DNA from: Alnus glutinosa
Taxonomy: Eukaryota > Streptophyta > Magnoliopsida > Fagales > Betulaceae
Direction: 5' to 3'
Assembly: GCF_958979055.1 (NCBI RefSeq)
Contig: NC_084886.1
Span: forward strand, 42,272,654 to 42,336,653
DNA: 64,000 bases
The notes under the pieces are model-generated. The model was not told the origin of the DNA, searched no databases, and saw only the letters and a program-made list of their open reading frames with translations. Of this stretch, positions 9,720 to 21,471 are shown piece after piece. Both the position numbers and the translations under genes were made by a program. Position 1 is the stretch's first letter; every line of letters starts with the position of its first letter.

Positions 9720-12239
9720 CTTATTAAGTAAGTTTAGTTAACTTATTAAACAAGTAGAAAAAGAAAAAAGAAAAAAGAAAAAAGAAGAACTTACACGGCA
9801 AGTTGATTTATTCTTTTATAATTTTCTTCTTTTCTCTCTCTTTCTTGGTCTTCTTTCTTCTTCCTTCTTCGTTACTCTTTCTTTCTTCTTCTTTCTTCCC
9901 TATGCTTCCTGAGCACACAGACACATGGAAAGGGAGAAACAGAGAGTGAGTGAGAGGCTGAGGGAGAGAGAGAGATGCCGACAGGGAAAGACAGAGAGAT
10001 GAGAAGAGAGGGAGAGAACCAGAGAGAGGGAGAGAGACCGAGCATAAGAGAGACGAAGAGGGAAGAGAGGCCGTGACCCGTCGACCTAGGTGGCGCAATT
10101 CCGGTGGCCAGAACTGAAATCCGGCGAGGCAGTGCGATTCCGGTGGATGGCCAGGCCAATTTCCGGCGAGCCAATGAGCCCGTAACCCGAAGAGACTCGG
10201 AGACCCGAGTGACTGTGACCCGTGCGACCCGCAACCCGCCAGACCCGAGAGCCCTGATGCCCAACCCTCCATGTCTGGAGGCCTAAGACGCGATTTCCGG
10301 CGAGTTCTCCGACGAACCAGGGCCGATCTTCTGGTGGTGGTGTTGAGTCGTCGCCGATAGAGTCCACAACCCGAACCTGTGACCCGCTGAACCCGAGAGG
10401 AGACCCGGTTTCCCATGTGCGTTTTCCGGCAAGCTTCAGTAGGATTTTCCGGCGACTCCTAAGTCCATAAACTATGGGTAATTTCTGGGTTATTCTTGTT
10501 TGTGTGTGTGTGTGTGTCGACAGTGGGTATTTGATTATTTTGGGGTGTTGTGGCCGGTTGTATTTTGGCAGTGACAGATTTGGGTTTCTTGTGTAACTTA
10601 ACTGATTTTGTAGTGTTTGGATTTAGGGTGATGTTGGCCAAATGGTTTTGAGGTTACAATTGTTTCTGTTGATAGACTGTGTGTGATGATAATGGATAAA
10701 TTCTGGTCAATTACTGTGATGTTGGGTTTATTTGGAGTATTTTATTGATGGTGATTTTAGGCCCTGTTTTGATGATGGCCAAATATTAATAAATTTCAGT
10801 GGTTTTGGATTATGTGTTTGATGATCCGGTTAGGTATATTGGGTATGGATGTTGATTTGTTATTTTTCCCTATTTTAGGTATGTTGGCAGTGAGGGTGTT
10901 GAGTTGTGCTTTGAATTGGGTTTGCATTATGGGCTTTGATAGTTGTCTTGATGATATGTGAAATGAGGAGTTTGGTTGTCTTATTTCGGATTTATATTTT
11001 GTGGTCTATAGAGATTGGCTGAATGAGTTGGAAGAATTTTTATAGCACTTGTTGGATTGAATTGTTAATTGAGGGTTAACATATTCAAATAAATGTGTTA
11101 CTTGTGATTCCTAGAGTTGAGTATTGACTATAGCTTTAGGTTTGATTATGAGCTTAGTTTTTGTGATCTATTTATTAATGATATTAGATATCTACAGTGA
11201 ATTTGGGTAGAGATTTTTTTTATTAATAGGAAGTATTTGAAGAATTATGATTGCATGTTATGTAGGATATTTATATAGGATATATTAATTTAAGTCTTAA
11301 AACTGAAATTTCAGAACATTCCGCTAAATTCATCCTTGTATTTTATCTAGGTAAAAAGTCGATTCTGACGCTAATGGAAAGTCCAGGTAAAGGGATACAA
11401 CACCGAAAAACCCCCAACAAGATTTTATTACAAATCTTTTGAAAAAGTGTTGGGGAATTTTACAAAGCGTTTGCTTATGTGATTTTTAATGCCAAGCTTT
11501 ATTATTCATATGTTATTGTTCAATAATTTTGTGCATAAATCACAGATATGATTAAGAGCATATTTTAAAGTTATGATTTATGCATAATTACAGTCATAAT
11601 TAAGAGCATTTCAAAGTTATGGATTATGCATACTTATAGTCATGAAAAAGAGCATTTGAAAGTTAAGATTATAGAGCATTCCGAAGTATATGATTTTATT
11701 CAAGAATACAGTGTTGAAAGAATAGAGGATCTAAAGTTTAAATTCTGCAAATGACTACAGTTATGAACGCGGCTCATACAGTTTTAAAGTAAAGTTTACA
11801 GTTATTGCAGAGCCTACAGAATTACAGAAAGCGTTCATGTGCAGTAATAATTGTTTAACCATGAGGCACTATTACAGTTAGGATTGGTACCCATAGGGTA
11901 GCATGGCAAGCATACCATAAGTCGGTGTGTGCTACCATCCGAGGTTGGCCTTCACCAAGGGAAGATCCCCAACCCGGTACGGCTCTCCCCTGTGACGACA
12001 GGTTGAGTCCATAGGTCTGTGTGACAAAAGCCAACGTGCTCCGCTCACAGGAAACAGCGGTGTAGAGTCTGTAAAGGGTTAAACCACAAATAAAGGATTA
12101 AAGGGAAAACAGATAAAAGAATTTATTAAATCATTATAAATTTCATATGCCATTATTTATATTCCTCATTCACTTGTTCTGTTAATTGTTCATATGATTA
12201 TGCCTCCTGCTTTAAAACAATACATTTCTTATCACGAAT

Positions 12240-12515
12240 CATGTTTTTAACACGTGTTTTCCTATAAATCATAAACAGTCGAATATGTCATTTCTTAAAC
12301 AATTTGCATAACTATAATCTCCAACTTATAATCACTCAAAGATCACATATCTTATTCATACTTCTAGACATCATCATAGTTTCAATATATCCAAAAATAC
12401 TCAAATCATCCAAAATAAATTAAAAACAATCATACAAATTGGTTTAGGTTGTAAAACAATATACATTATGAAATTCACTATATATGAAATTAATTATTAT
12501 CAGTGAGTAGAATAA
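12240..12515. repeat. segment shared with the second LTR-like element
   Basis: This stretch matches 34460-34735 on the same strand. Shared blocks include GTCATTTCTTAAACAATTTG, CATAACT, CTCCAACTTATA, CATCATCATA and CAGTGAGTAGAAT, in the same order. The match ties the two 3.3-3.4 kb LTR-like elements into one superfamily, even though their terminal sequences look oppositely oriented. Confidence 0.7.
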
Positions 12516-12906
12516 ATCTGTCATTATGGATGACTAAAGATTATGGCATAAAGGTTTATAACATGTTTGATTCCCCTGGTGTTGTATTTTCTTTACTGAG
12601 TTGTCGAACTCACCCCTTTTTCCCTCAACCCTTTTCAGATGACCCAATAAGATGACGTCATTTCTTGGTATTAGCGTATATCTCGCAAAGAGCAATAGAT
12701 CATTGCGGACCGACCAAATCTTTACTTTGTATAGTATGTTTCCTTGGAGAATTTAAGGTGTTGTAAAGAATTATTAATAGAAAGGTATAATAAAGTAGGA
12801 GATTTAAATTTATATGTTGTAATTGCACGTTTCCATTTAAAATGTTTGTTTTTAGCACTCAAGTTCGCGTTTTCCTTATATCCCAAAACGGGGGCGTGAC
12901 AATATT

Positions 12907-12987
12907 GATATGAATCGATCAAGGGCATTTGAGTAGTTTTGGCAAGTAAAGTTTTAAGAGGAATTTATATGATTTAGACATACCTTT

Positions 12988-13031
<44 letters not shown>

Positions 13032-13379
13032 ATTTTTGGGACCTAAGAAACGAAAGGGATTAATTTTTGGCAGAAGGAATTGAAAACGAGCCTTATGGTA
13101 AATGTCCGACCCAATTAGTTTAGAGCACTCTCACTGCTTTGCTTTATTTTGACTTAAATTTAGGATACCAAACTACTTTATACTTACCTATCTAAATATA
13201 CTCTACAATAGCTTCATTTATATTTCTATGTACTAATTAAATATTTTTTCTTTACAAAATATAAATTCCTTATTTACTCTTATATTTTTTATAAAATCTC
13301 AACACAGTCCACAACTAAAGGTAAAGAGATGAGAGAGAAATATTTTATGTTAAAATAATTGATAGAGTTTCCCCATACA
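12907..13379. other. AT-rich intergenic sequence
   Basis: It contains a poly-A run of about 35 bases near 13000-13030 and otherwise plain AT-rich DNA. I see no gene. Confidence 0.3.
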
Positions 13380-14222
13380 TTATGTAGCATTATATATGGC
13401 ATGTTTGGATGCAAACAAAAAACGAATTCTAATTGCTATAGTGTTCGGATTTTGTTTGAAATCCGAATATATAATACAATCCGCACTTAACCCGTTAAGC
13501 TTCATTCCTAGTTTCAACGCATTGATTTGCTCTTCCAACACACGTATCATCAGCTTTTTCGTCGACCAAAGTGTCAGACGCGTATAGCCTACAGAAAACT
13601 TTCCCATACTTCCTCTCACGTTCTCGCGCTTTGTTTTTTCATTTTTTGTTACACGAATAACGTTGAGCATGACGCACTAGATCGGAACCCTTGCAAGAAC
13701 ACCGATTCCGGTAGAGACCGTGACCACATCTGGGGAGTCAATGGTGACAATGAGCGCATCGTCAATGTGGAAGTCTCGGGCGTTGACACTCAGTTGCAGC
13801 GTCCAGAAGCCAGATATCGGCGAAGGAGTATCGCCACCCGTGAGCCCTTGCCGATCGTTGATTCTAGCGGTGACCCGGCTGGAACTATCGATGGCGTGCC
13901 AAGCATTCATGACGGAGGTGGAAGTGCTAGCAACAGAGAGGGAGTACAGGGAGGGGGAACTTGGAGCAACGAGATATGTGGTGCTCGTGGTTGGATTTGG
14001 CGCTCGAGGGTTGGACGAACCACCAGAGATCTATGGTGTGTGGTTGGTCGATGGTCGTTCGTCTTGGTAGGAGGTGATCAGTTGGTGGCCGTTTGTCATG
14101 GTGTGCGGGTTGGTCGATGGAGTAGGGTATATTTGGGAAATAGGGGAAAATTTTCTAAAAACTTTCAAAATACTCTAGGCTCACGTTTTCACCCTCTTAA
14201 GCAAGTTTTTTTTTTTTTTTAA
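13380..14222. other. GC-rich coding-like block of unknown origin
   Basis: This block is clearly richer in GC than its surroundings and has several overlapping open frames. The minus-strand frame around 13677-13960 (…SGFWTLQLSVNARDF…VTIDSPDVVTVSTG…) has protein-like composition, while the plus-strand frames look like shadows. I do not recognise the product. It sits immediately left of the CACTA transposase remnants, where the N-terminal half of that transposase would be expected. It may be a host-gene fragment captured by the transposon or an unrelated insertion. No start or splice structure could be established. Confidence 0.3.
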
Positions 14223-14544
14223 AAAAAAAAATGATGAAAAAGTGGAAAGAATGTTCTAGGCCGTTAAATGTATCTAACAACCTATATTGTAAAAAAAACC
14301 TAGTAAGGAAATAGTGCGAAATGTCAAAAAAATAAAAAATAAAAAAAATATTTAATTACTTATAATTGATTCATATTTATTTATATTAAAAAATAATTAT
14401 TTCAATCATTATTCCATACTAATTTTCATAACTTCAATCATTTTACACAAGTTTTTATACTGCCAATCATTTTCTACCATGGTTATCCGTGAAAAAAAAT
14501 ATTCTCATATAATTATTACCCAAACATGATTTCAAATACAATTT

Positions 14545-15851
14545 CGTTGGATGTATTCAATTAAAAGATGTCTTGGTAAATATAAGCAATTTGTGCGGAA
14601 TATAGCACGTTCGGAAGGGTCAATAGCCGAGGGATATTTAACAGTTGAATGTTTGACATTCTGCTTATGTATCTTCGTGGGATTGAGACAAAATGAACTC
14701 GTAAAGAACGGAATAGTGACGGGTGGTAGGTGGGAAAGAGTAAAGGCTTGTCTATGTTCTCTCAATGAGTTCATCCTTTAGGAGCAGCAAATTTTATAAA
14801 ACCTGAAGATAAGGTTCTCTCAATGGCTCGATGGTATGTGCTTAACAATTGTGACGAAATTGCTTCATACATTTGGTAAGTGTATGATTTATTGTTCTTT
14901 TAACTTATGCATGATTTACTTGATAATAAAGTAGAGTAATTATTATTCTTTATGTAGTGAACACTATGACAAGATCGAAGGAGAAGGAACTGTGGAAATC
15001 CAGAGTAAGCATGAAGCTGAATTCGAAAGCTGGTTCTGACATCGTATATGTGGGCATAATGTAGAAACTATGTCCAAACAAATATATGATCTTGCATGCG
15101 GACCGGATCATCAAGTTGCAATGTTTAAAGGCTGTATTGTGAATGGGGGTAGGTTTCACATAAAAGACTATGAACGAACTCTACGTACCCAAAATAGTGG
15201 TATAATTGTTGCGGGTGAGCATCGCATGAAGAATATTGACTTCTATGGTGAGTTGACGAGCATTCTAGTGTTACGTTATGGCCGAATCGTGTGTATCTAT
15301 TTAAGTGTGATTGGTGGGACATTGGGCATAGAACAAGAACGCAAACAGATGAGCATTTTACGAGTGTGAATACATCTCGTACACGGTATGCATCTAACCC
15401 ATTTATCCTAGCATGCCAAGCTTCACAAACATTTTACTTAAAAGATGCCAAATTGGGTAGTAGTTGGCAAGTAGTACAAAATGTGACCCATAAAAATATA
15501 TACGATGTTCCAACTGTACTAGAAGGAGAGATTGAAGAAGGTGACGAAGGCTTTGGTGATGAGGACGAAGAAGATGAATGTGTTGGGGGTCATGCACCTG
15601 TGCAACAAGGAAACGATGAAGACTCAATTGCGTTACGTAGAGATGATGTGGAACCAATAGTTGTTGATAGAAACATGTTAATCAACGATGAGGCCAATAA
15701 TGAGGGGAATGAAACAACCTATGATGATGAAGAAGAGTTATCTAGCAACGATGATGAAGATGAGTTATCTAGCAACGATGATACAAAATTCGCTCATGAA
15801 GAGGAGTTATCTTGCAACTCTGATACAGACTCTGAAGATGATATGTGTTGA
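14545..15851 (+). pseudogene. CACTA TNP2-like protein, C-terminal half (DUF4218 + DUF4216)
   Basis: DUF4218 is recognised from KRCLGKYKQFVRN and ARSEGSIAEGY…ECLTFC at 14551-14660, followed by SMARWYVLNNCDEI near 14820. A probable intron (GTAAGTG near 14876 to TATGTAG near 14957) separates this from EFESWFRHRI and IYDLACGPDHQV…GCIVNGGRFH at 15015-15170. DUF4216 follows (FYGELTSILVL, then FKCDWWDIG, and FILACQASQTFYLKD), with a one-base frameshift near 15295. The C-terminus is an acidic tail rich in Asp/Glu/Asn that ends at 15851. Such proteins are encoded by autonomous CACTA elements together with the catalytic transposase, whose domain is absent upstream. It is non-functional as read. Confidence 0.85.
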
Positions 15852-16013
15852 ATATATTATATTGTGAAATTTATTTGTTGTTTTGTGATATATGGTAAGA
15901 TAATATAGGTATATGATTTGTTTGCCTCATTAGAAATCATTTGAGTATTATTGTATGTTTATATTTTCACATATTCTTATCCATTGTTACTATTATAGAA
16001 TTAGTTATACACA

Positions 16014-17537
16014 ATGAATCGAGGACGAAAACAATGTGTGCCCACGACTTGTTCTATGCCATTGCAACTCAATGATAAAGATGGGGACATAAGTTTAGGA
16101 TCCCAAGTAGCTATTGAAACTGATGTACAACCATGTCAAATGATGACTCAGGGACCCTCCAATACATCTTGTAAGTGCACATATAATATTTATGCAATAA
16201 ACTTTGTTATTGAACAAACTACTTCACCAGAAATTACTAACTAGGTTTTCATATTTTGACTCATAGCTATTATGTCCAGCAAGAAAAAAATAGGTCAGAA
16301 TAAATCCACTAAGTTCAATAATCTTATAGAGCATGGTCCTGTTTCGATAGAAATCCTTGCTGAGGCAAGAGGACATGTAGGCAATAATGCTAGTCAATTT
16401 AGTAGGAGGGTGACAATAGTTGTTCGTCAACACGCCGATCTCTGGCATAGTTCTTGGACTTGTGTCCCACCAAATGAGAGGCAATTGTTAAGAAATTGTG
16501 TTTTGGTGAGTTTTATTGTTTGATGTTATGTTAATTACCACATATAATATAAAATGTTAAGACTATTGTTTTCTTATCTATTATGTTTTAGAGTGAGTGG
16601 GATTTAGATGAGAACGTGAATAAGCACAATGCAAGCGTGAAGTTGGCCTTCTCAAATAGCTATAAAACACTTCGTTATGGTCTTCATCAAAGATTCCTAA
16701 AATGTGATGGTAATACAAACGTAACAATGGCAAAGACAAAAGTTCAAAAGAATATGTCACAAACCACGTGACATAAGATATGTGAATCATTTGCCAACAA
16801 AGATTGGAAGCATAAGTCCTTATATAATAAGGCGAATAGATCGATGTTGAAGACCAATCACACATCCAGCTCTAGATCTTTTATTAGTCATCGCCATAGT
16901 AAGGTAATAATTTTATACTATTACATTATTTTAATAATTATATTTAGAGCATATGTTAATCATGTGCCTATTATGTGCAGAAGAGATAGGCTGGGGTGGA
17001 ACCTAAGGTAATTGACTTTTATAAGACCTCTCACACAAAGAAAGATGGGTCATTTGTGACTCCGCTGTGTGAAGAACGATACGTAAGTAATTGAAATATA
17101 ATTTTTTCATTATATAATTGACTTGCATAAATTATTTAATTAAAGTTTATGTTGCTTGTGCAGAATTTGATGCTAGACATGTTGGTTAACGAAGAAGTTG
17201 TCTTAAGTGAAGATGAAATATTTACACAAGTTCTTGGTGGGAAACGTTCTGACCATGTTAGAGGGATGGGAAAATATGTCATACCTACTCTATCCTCTTC
17301 GCATTTGCGATGTGGCACCCAAGTCAACCTTGAGTTAAAGGAAACAAAGCTTGAAGTGGCCAAGTTGTCAGATCAATTATTGGGAAAAGAAAGAAAAAGA
17401 GATGAACAAATAGAAGAAATGCAAAATGAGTCAAATCGACGTATCAATGAGATTCAAAAAGAAGCAAACCGACATGTTGAGGAGATTTAGAAAGAATTAA
17501 AACGCCAATATGATCTTCTAGTGTCACGTATTTCAGG
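16014..17537 (+). pseudogene. CACTA Transposase_24-type protein
   Basis: Several exon-like pieces read in order: MNRGRKQCVPTTCS at 16014, KKKIGQNKSTKF…GHVGNNASQFSRRV with DLWHSSWTCVPPNERQ at 16270-16506, SEWDLDENVNKHN…LAFSNSYKTLRYG at 16592-16770, and DFYKTSHTKKDGSFVTPLCEERY near 17010-17083. A coiled-coil rich in Glu/Lys/Arg follows (17161-17537). The FYKTSHTKKDGSF block is the hallmark of the plant Transposase_24 (Ptta/En/Spm) family, a DNA-binding partner of CACTA transposase. In-frame stops near 16770 and at 17488 show decay. Intervening AT-rich stretches with GT and AG ends are probable introns. Confidence 0.8.
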
Positions 17538-18719
17538 TAAAATGGTTGTGTGGCAAATATGTTTTGTTATGCTTTAATTGAACAACAACAGTTAATTTCT
17601 TACAGTTGAGACCTTTGTTTATTTTTCTATATGTTATAGAAGCACAAGGTCATAATTTTGCCCAATTTGACGGGGAAGGTTAAAGAGATTGGATTTGGAA
17701 ACTTCACGTCTTTTGTGCTATAGAGTATGGTATGTTCCATTCGAACTTTATATTTGGAATGAAGTTGCATAGCTTGTATATTTGGATGTTTTATTTGAAT
17801 GAGAAGATAAAAGGTATTTAAAATGCAGTAGCTTGTGTTTTCACTTCAGATGCATTATTTCTTGAAATCTACTTTATGGTCGGTTATGCTCTTCATAAAA
17901 TAGTTCCGTATCCATGTCCTTACTTTATCTACTCTGAGAGATTAAGGGCCTAGTTGATTTTATCATATGGTCTAGTAATTGTATTGTTTCTTGGTACAAT
18001 TTGGTATCTGCTTATTATTTGACTTAGGTGCGTATCCTTTTACAATTCGAATTTATGTTGGTTTCATAAGTTTAGAAAATGGCTCTTTAAGTAGTTTAAT
18101 TCTGTAGTATTCAACTATTGGATTGGGTGCGCTGAACATGCTTTAGTGTTCCAATATATATTTGAAGGAGGATCTCAATGTTTGCTTACTGAAATATAGT
18201 TTTTATTTTTATTTGAAGTGTAGTGTTATATTTCTGTTTGGGCTTCAGTTTGCTGATAGCAATTATTTATTTGTTCTTTTGTCCGGAGAATCTACCATCG
18301 CCGGCACTCTTGTGGCTTATGTTAAATTATAGTTGCATTAGTTAAATTTTGGATACACTTAATGTTTTATCAGATTTTTGGATGCACCTAATGTTCTAGA
18401 TGTAATCTGACGAGGAAGATTCAGTTTTTCAATACTTAATGTTTTATCATATTTCGTTTTGAGAATAATTGTTATGCTTAAACAATTTGGCAGTTGCGAT
18501 TGCATTTTAATAATTTTTTTTTTTTTTTTTAACAAATATAGATAGATGCTTTGCTTAAAGATGTGAGCCGAGGGCAAACCAAAATTCTATTTTTGGTTTG
18601 TTATCTTTTATGCATATTAATAAATGCAATTAGATAATTCATACCAAGCATCAAAATATTAATTGGCAAAAAAAGAAAAAAAAAATGTAATTGGCACATT
18701 TTTTATTAAAAAAATTATT

Positions 18720-19132
18720 TATTATTAGTGATGACTTACGTAGTCGCTAATTAATATGCAAACTATCATTAACGATGACACAATGTTGTCGTTGTTGTGT
18801 GCACATTTGCGACGACACAATGTCGTCACTGTTGTGTGCACCATTAGCGACGACACAATATCGTCACTAATGTGTACATCATTAGCGACGACATTGTATA
18901 TCGGGAGGCATTTTTAGTAACCATTATTTATGATAATAGCGACGACAACTGTAGTCGCTAATAGTCATTATCAGCGACGAAATAAAAAGTCGTCTCTATT
19001 TAGTCTTTAACGATGATGTTTTAGCGACCACTTTTGCGACGACCAAAGTCGTTGCTAATAGTCAATAGCAATCACTTTAAGGGCTGTAGCGACGACTCAG
19101 GGCTGTCACTAGAGATCATTTTTCTTGTAGTG
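18720..19132. repeat. CACTA subterminal repeats and right terminal repeat
   Basis: Many direct and inverted copies of GCGACGAC/GTCGTCGC and of the longer AGCGACGACACAATGTCGTC, spaced 20-50 bp apart, lead into the terminus CACTACAAGAAAAATGATC (reverse complement, ending at 19132). Repeats like these bind CACTA-encoded proteins in known family members. Confidence 0.85.
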
Positions 19133-19375
19133 ACGGCCATTGCAAAATCTACCCCTAGGGTACTTAAAGAAGGTCTCACCGTACGGGCCAAAATTTGCGT
19201 GATTATCAGTAGTGGTGTTGACATAATTATTGTTTCCAACATTGAAGAGCAAATCTCCAAAGATGATCAAGGCAACCTGTTTTTCTGACAAGCATAGCTT
19301 ACCCTGGCAGTGGGTTGGAGCGAGCAAGGTTCCATACAAAACTAAAAAACAGAAACAGAACATTAAACTCACCAT
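19133..19375 (-). pseudogene. GDSL esterase/lipase exon 1, truncated by CACTA
   Basis: From an ATG at 19375 the minus strand encodes a hydrophobic signal peptide (MVSLMFCFCFLVLYGTLL), then VALIIFGDLLFNVGNNNY, then PYGETFFKYPRGRFCNGR. This is the start of a plant secreted GDSL lipase of the GLIP type, block I plus the YPTGRFSDGR region. The block I catalytic serine (GDS) is replaced by leucine (GDL). Translation then runs directly into the CACTA terminus at 19132 and stops a few codons later. No downstream GDSL exons (DFIAEY onwards) were found elsewhere on the minus strand. The gene was therefore hit in its first exon and its remainder lost or moved. Confidence 0.85.
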
Positions 19376-19869
19376 GTTAATGAGATGTTCAAAAACTCTT
19401 CTTTACTCACAGCTTCCACACAAATGGAACAAACAAAGGCAGCTACAAAAGAAACAGTGAATCACAACTCCTATTCTAATAGTCATATTTTTAAATATTT
19501 CATTGTTTTTTCAACCGTCAGAAACTACATTTCTTAACTGATTTTTCAGAAATTGCATTTTCAACAGTTAGAAACTGTAATAAACTGCTTTTGTAATTTA
19601 TGAAATATATTTTTCCTGCCTATTTGATAGTATCTTTTTCTTCTTTTCTTTTTTTTTTTCTCAACTATTACAAAATTTTTATTCAGAGTAGTACTGTACA
19701 GAATTTGCAATTTGCACACTACATTCGGGTAGTATTGTATTCTGAAGATAGAATTGTTGTATTCCATATTGCAAAACTTATTGAATAAGTGTGAGATCTA
19801 AAAGATAAATTAATATTTGTCTTACTGTCCAAGAGTTTAGTGATTTTTCATACAATTTTTTTAGTGTAC

Positions 19870-19900
<31 letters not shown>

Positions 19901-20801
19901 TTATGTAGTTCTCTGATTTTTATTTCCAACAATTTTTTTATGAGAATCAACATATGCACCATTAAAGGATTCATTGCATGTTCTAGTTGGGCCTGTTACT
20001 AGAGCAAAATTTAAGAAGATCAAATAAACACTTAATGGGTCGATTCAAGAGATTTGAGGTGATTCTAAAACGGGGCATTCCAAGCTTAGCCCAAAGGAAG
20101 ATGAAGACGTAATGAATTTAATATGAGCTATTGATGGGGCTGATCTTATTTAATTGGGCGTGGATTAATGGCTATAATTTCCTTATAAATTGCGTGGATT
20201 AATTGCTGATTATGCCTTGATTGGGCGTGGAATTAGAAGGAGAAGGTGGCTAATTACTTCCTAATTTCAGACCAATTAATTGGCTAATTGACTTGCCTAT
20301 TTCATACTAATTAATTGACTGATTGACTTGCTTATTATTAGTGCTAAATTTTAGGCTTCTATGTTTTTAGTCATTTTTTTTTTTTAATTTTTAATTTTTT
20401 TTTTTTATCTATTATTTTATTTTCGAAATACGTTAGTTTCTTTTTCCTTAAAGTGGGCGTGTAGGGCTGAAAATGTTATAAATAGCATACACTCATTGTA
20501 ATGAAGTATCATTGAATCGAAAATGTAAGGTTTGTTTTCTTTTATTGCTTCTTCAGAGAACTTGTGAACTTATCAAGAATTCTTCCTTGTGGCGTTCAAA
20601 TTGTATACCTTCGGTTTGTGATTCAATTATATATAATAATTGGGTTGGGGTTTGTTACTTTCTACTTTTGGTTCGCGTTTCATTTATAAACGTTGGGTTG
20701 AGGTTTTCTATCAAAAATTTGAATTTTAGTTTTCTTGGGCAAATATTCTAATATTGTTTGTTGGGTCTTAAAGCGTGTTAGTTGAGGTTCACATCATACT
20801 T
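19376..20801. other. intergenic sequence, possible old LTR fragment
   Basis: Mostly AT-rich DNA with long T-runs near 19870 and 20400. Around 20470-20760 a TTATAAATAG box is followed by GT-rich sequence with the look of a retrotransposon R-U5 region, but no TG...CA limits, target duplication or primer site could be defined. Open frames here are short and unrecognised. Confidence 0.3.
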
Positions 20802-21100
20802 AATTTATTAGACTGGTTTATAGCTAATTGCTACAAATTGGTTTGTAGCTATTTTTGTCCAATAATACAGAGATATTTAATACAAATTAAGGAAAGATCA
20901 ACATTCCTTTGGTCAATGAGGTATGGCTTTTTATCAAATCACTTTCCAAAGTTATCAATTTACTTTTTAAGATTAGAACCGTTATCAAATAGATCATTTT
21001 GTCCACATTCACTTAAATTTTTAAGGTGCTGCCATACATATATAAAATTATATAAAAAGGAAAAGGAAAGAAAAACAAATATTTTGGGGGTGGTCGGTTT
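20802..21100 (+). repeat. duplicated upstream block of the STP array, copy 1
   Basis: This block matches 25566-25905 in the same orientation: both contain TATTTAATACAAATTA, TTTTATCAAATCACTTTC, AGAACCGTTATCAAATAGAT and TTAAATTTTTAAGGTGCTGCCA. It marks the left edge of the tandem duplication that generated STP-A and STP-B. Copy 2 carries about 40 extra bases after GTGCTGCCA. Confidence 0.85.
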
Positions 21101-21111
21101 ACTCCTAAACA

Positions 21112-21257
21112 TTTTGATTTTGATTTTTGATTTTTGATTTTTGATTTTTGATTTTTGATTTTTGATTTTTGATTTTTGATTTTTGATTTTTGATTTTTTG
21201 ATTTTTTTAATTTTTTTGATTTTTGATTTTTTGATTTTTTTGATTTTTGATTTTTAT
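21112..21257. repeat. GATTTTT heptamer tandem array
   Basis: About ten perfect TTTGATT units (21113-21195) are followed by irregular ones. The array lies about 400-550 bp upstream of the STP-A ATG and is absent from the matching position upstream of STP-B, where a long (TA)n run occurs instead. Confidence 0.9.
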
Positions 21258-21465
21258 CTTCACCATTTTGCTTTAATTTTGGGCAGAGACTTTCCGCTTG
21301 CATATAATCTTTTTTGTTTTCTCATTGTCCATATTTTCGTCATGCTTCTTAAAGCTAAGCCACCAATTTATCCAAATCGATCAGAGAAAAACTTCTTAAA
21401 ACTAAAGTTATAAGCGTTGACTAGCCAGCCGACAACTAATTAAGAACACAGCCCATCGAAATAGC

Positions 21466-21471
21466 CACGTG
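21466..21471. promoter_or_regulatory. G-box upstream of STP-A
   Basis: The palindrome CACGTG lies within GCCACGTGGAAAG, conserved with the STP-B upstream region (26570-26575). A TTGAC W-box core is also conserved just upstream in both. G-boxes and W-boxes are binding sites for bZIP/bHLH and WRKY factors; function here is inferred only. Confidence 0.4.

Larger units (their letters stand above)
9647..12901. mobile_element. 3.26 kb TG...CA element with 5-bp TSD (probable solo LTR)
   Basis: The element begins TGTAATATCCCAGA and ends CGGGGGCGTGACA and is flanked by a perfect 5-bp duplication ATATT (9642-9646 and 12902-12906). TG...CA ends and a 5-bp duplication mark an LTR retrotransposon product. 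No gag-pol coding, primer-binding site or second LTR is found inside. The simplest reading is a very long solo LTR, as found in some Gypsy-like families; a coding-free non-autonomous element is the alternative. Landmarks are an (ATA)n run near 9677-9717, a GC-rich stretch at 9900-10450, and a TACTGAGTTGTCGAACTCACC block near 12594. The open frames in the GC-rich stretch are repetitive and judged non-coding. Confidence 0.75.
14545..19132 (+). mobile_element. eroded CACTA (En/Spm) transposon, right part
   Basis: The right end is a CACTA terminus: the reverse complement reads CACTACAAGAAAAATGATC, ending at 19132. Subterminal repeats of the type AGCGACGACACAATGTCGTC fill about 18720-19130. Two plus-strand gene remnants lie inside: the C-terminal half of a TNP2-like protein (DUF4218 and DUF4216) and a downstream Transposase_24-type protein. 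This is the usual gene order of plant CACTA elements. The left terminus and the catalytic transposase domain are not found, so the element is truncated or rearranged on its left side. The base after the right end starts a disrupted GDSL exon. Confidence 0.85.

Noticed and set aside
9808-10416. Long minus-strand frame of 202 residues
   Set aside because: It is low-complexity Ser/Leu/Arg translation of GA- and CCGG-rich DNA inside an LTR-like element, with overlapping frames on both strands.
13672-13679. ACG followed by CACTA, which could have been the left end and target duplication of the CACTA whose right end is at 19132
   Set aside because: Only CACTA matches; the next bases (GATCGG) do not resemble the right terminal repeat CACTACAAGAAAA, so chance is likely.
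21013-21303. Lysine-rich minus-strand frame (QKSKIKN repeats)
   Set aside because: It is a translation of the GATTTTT heptamer array and not a protein gene.
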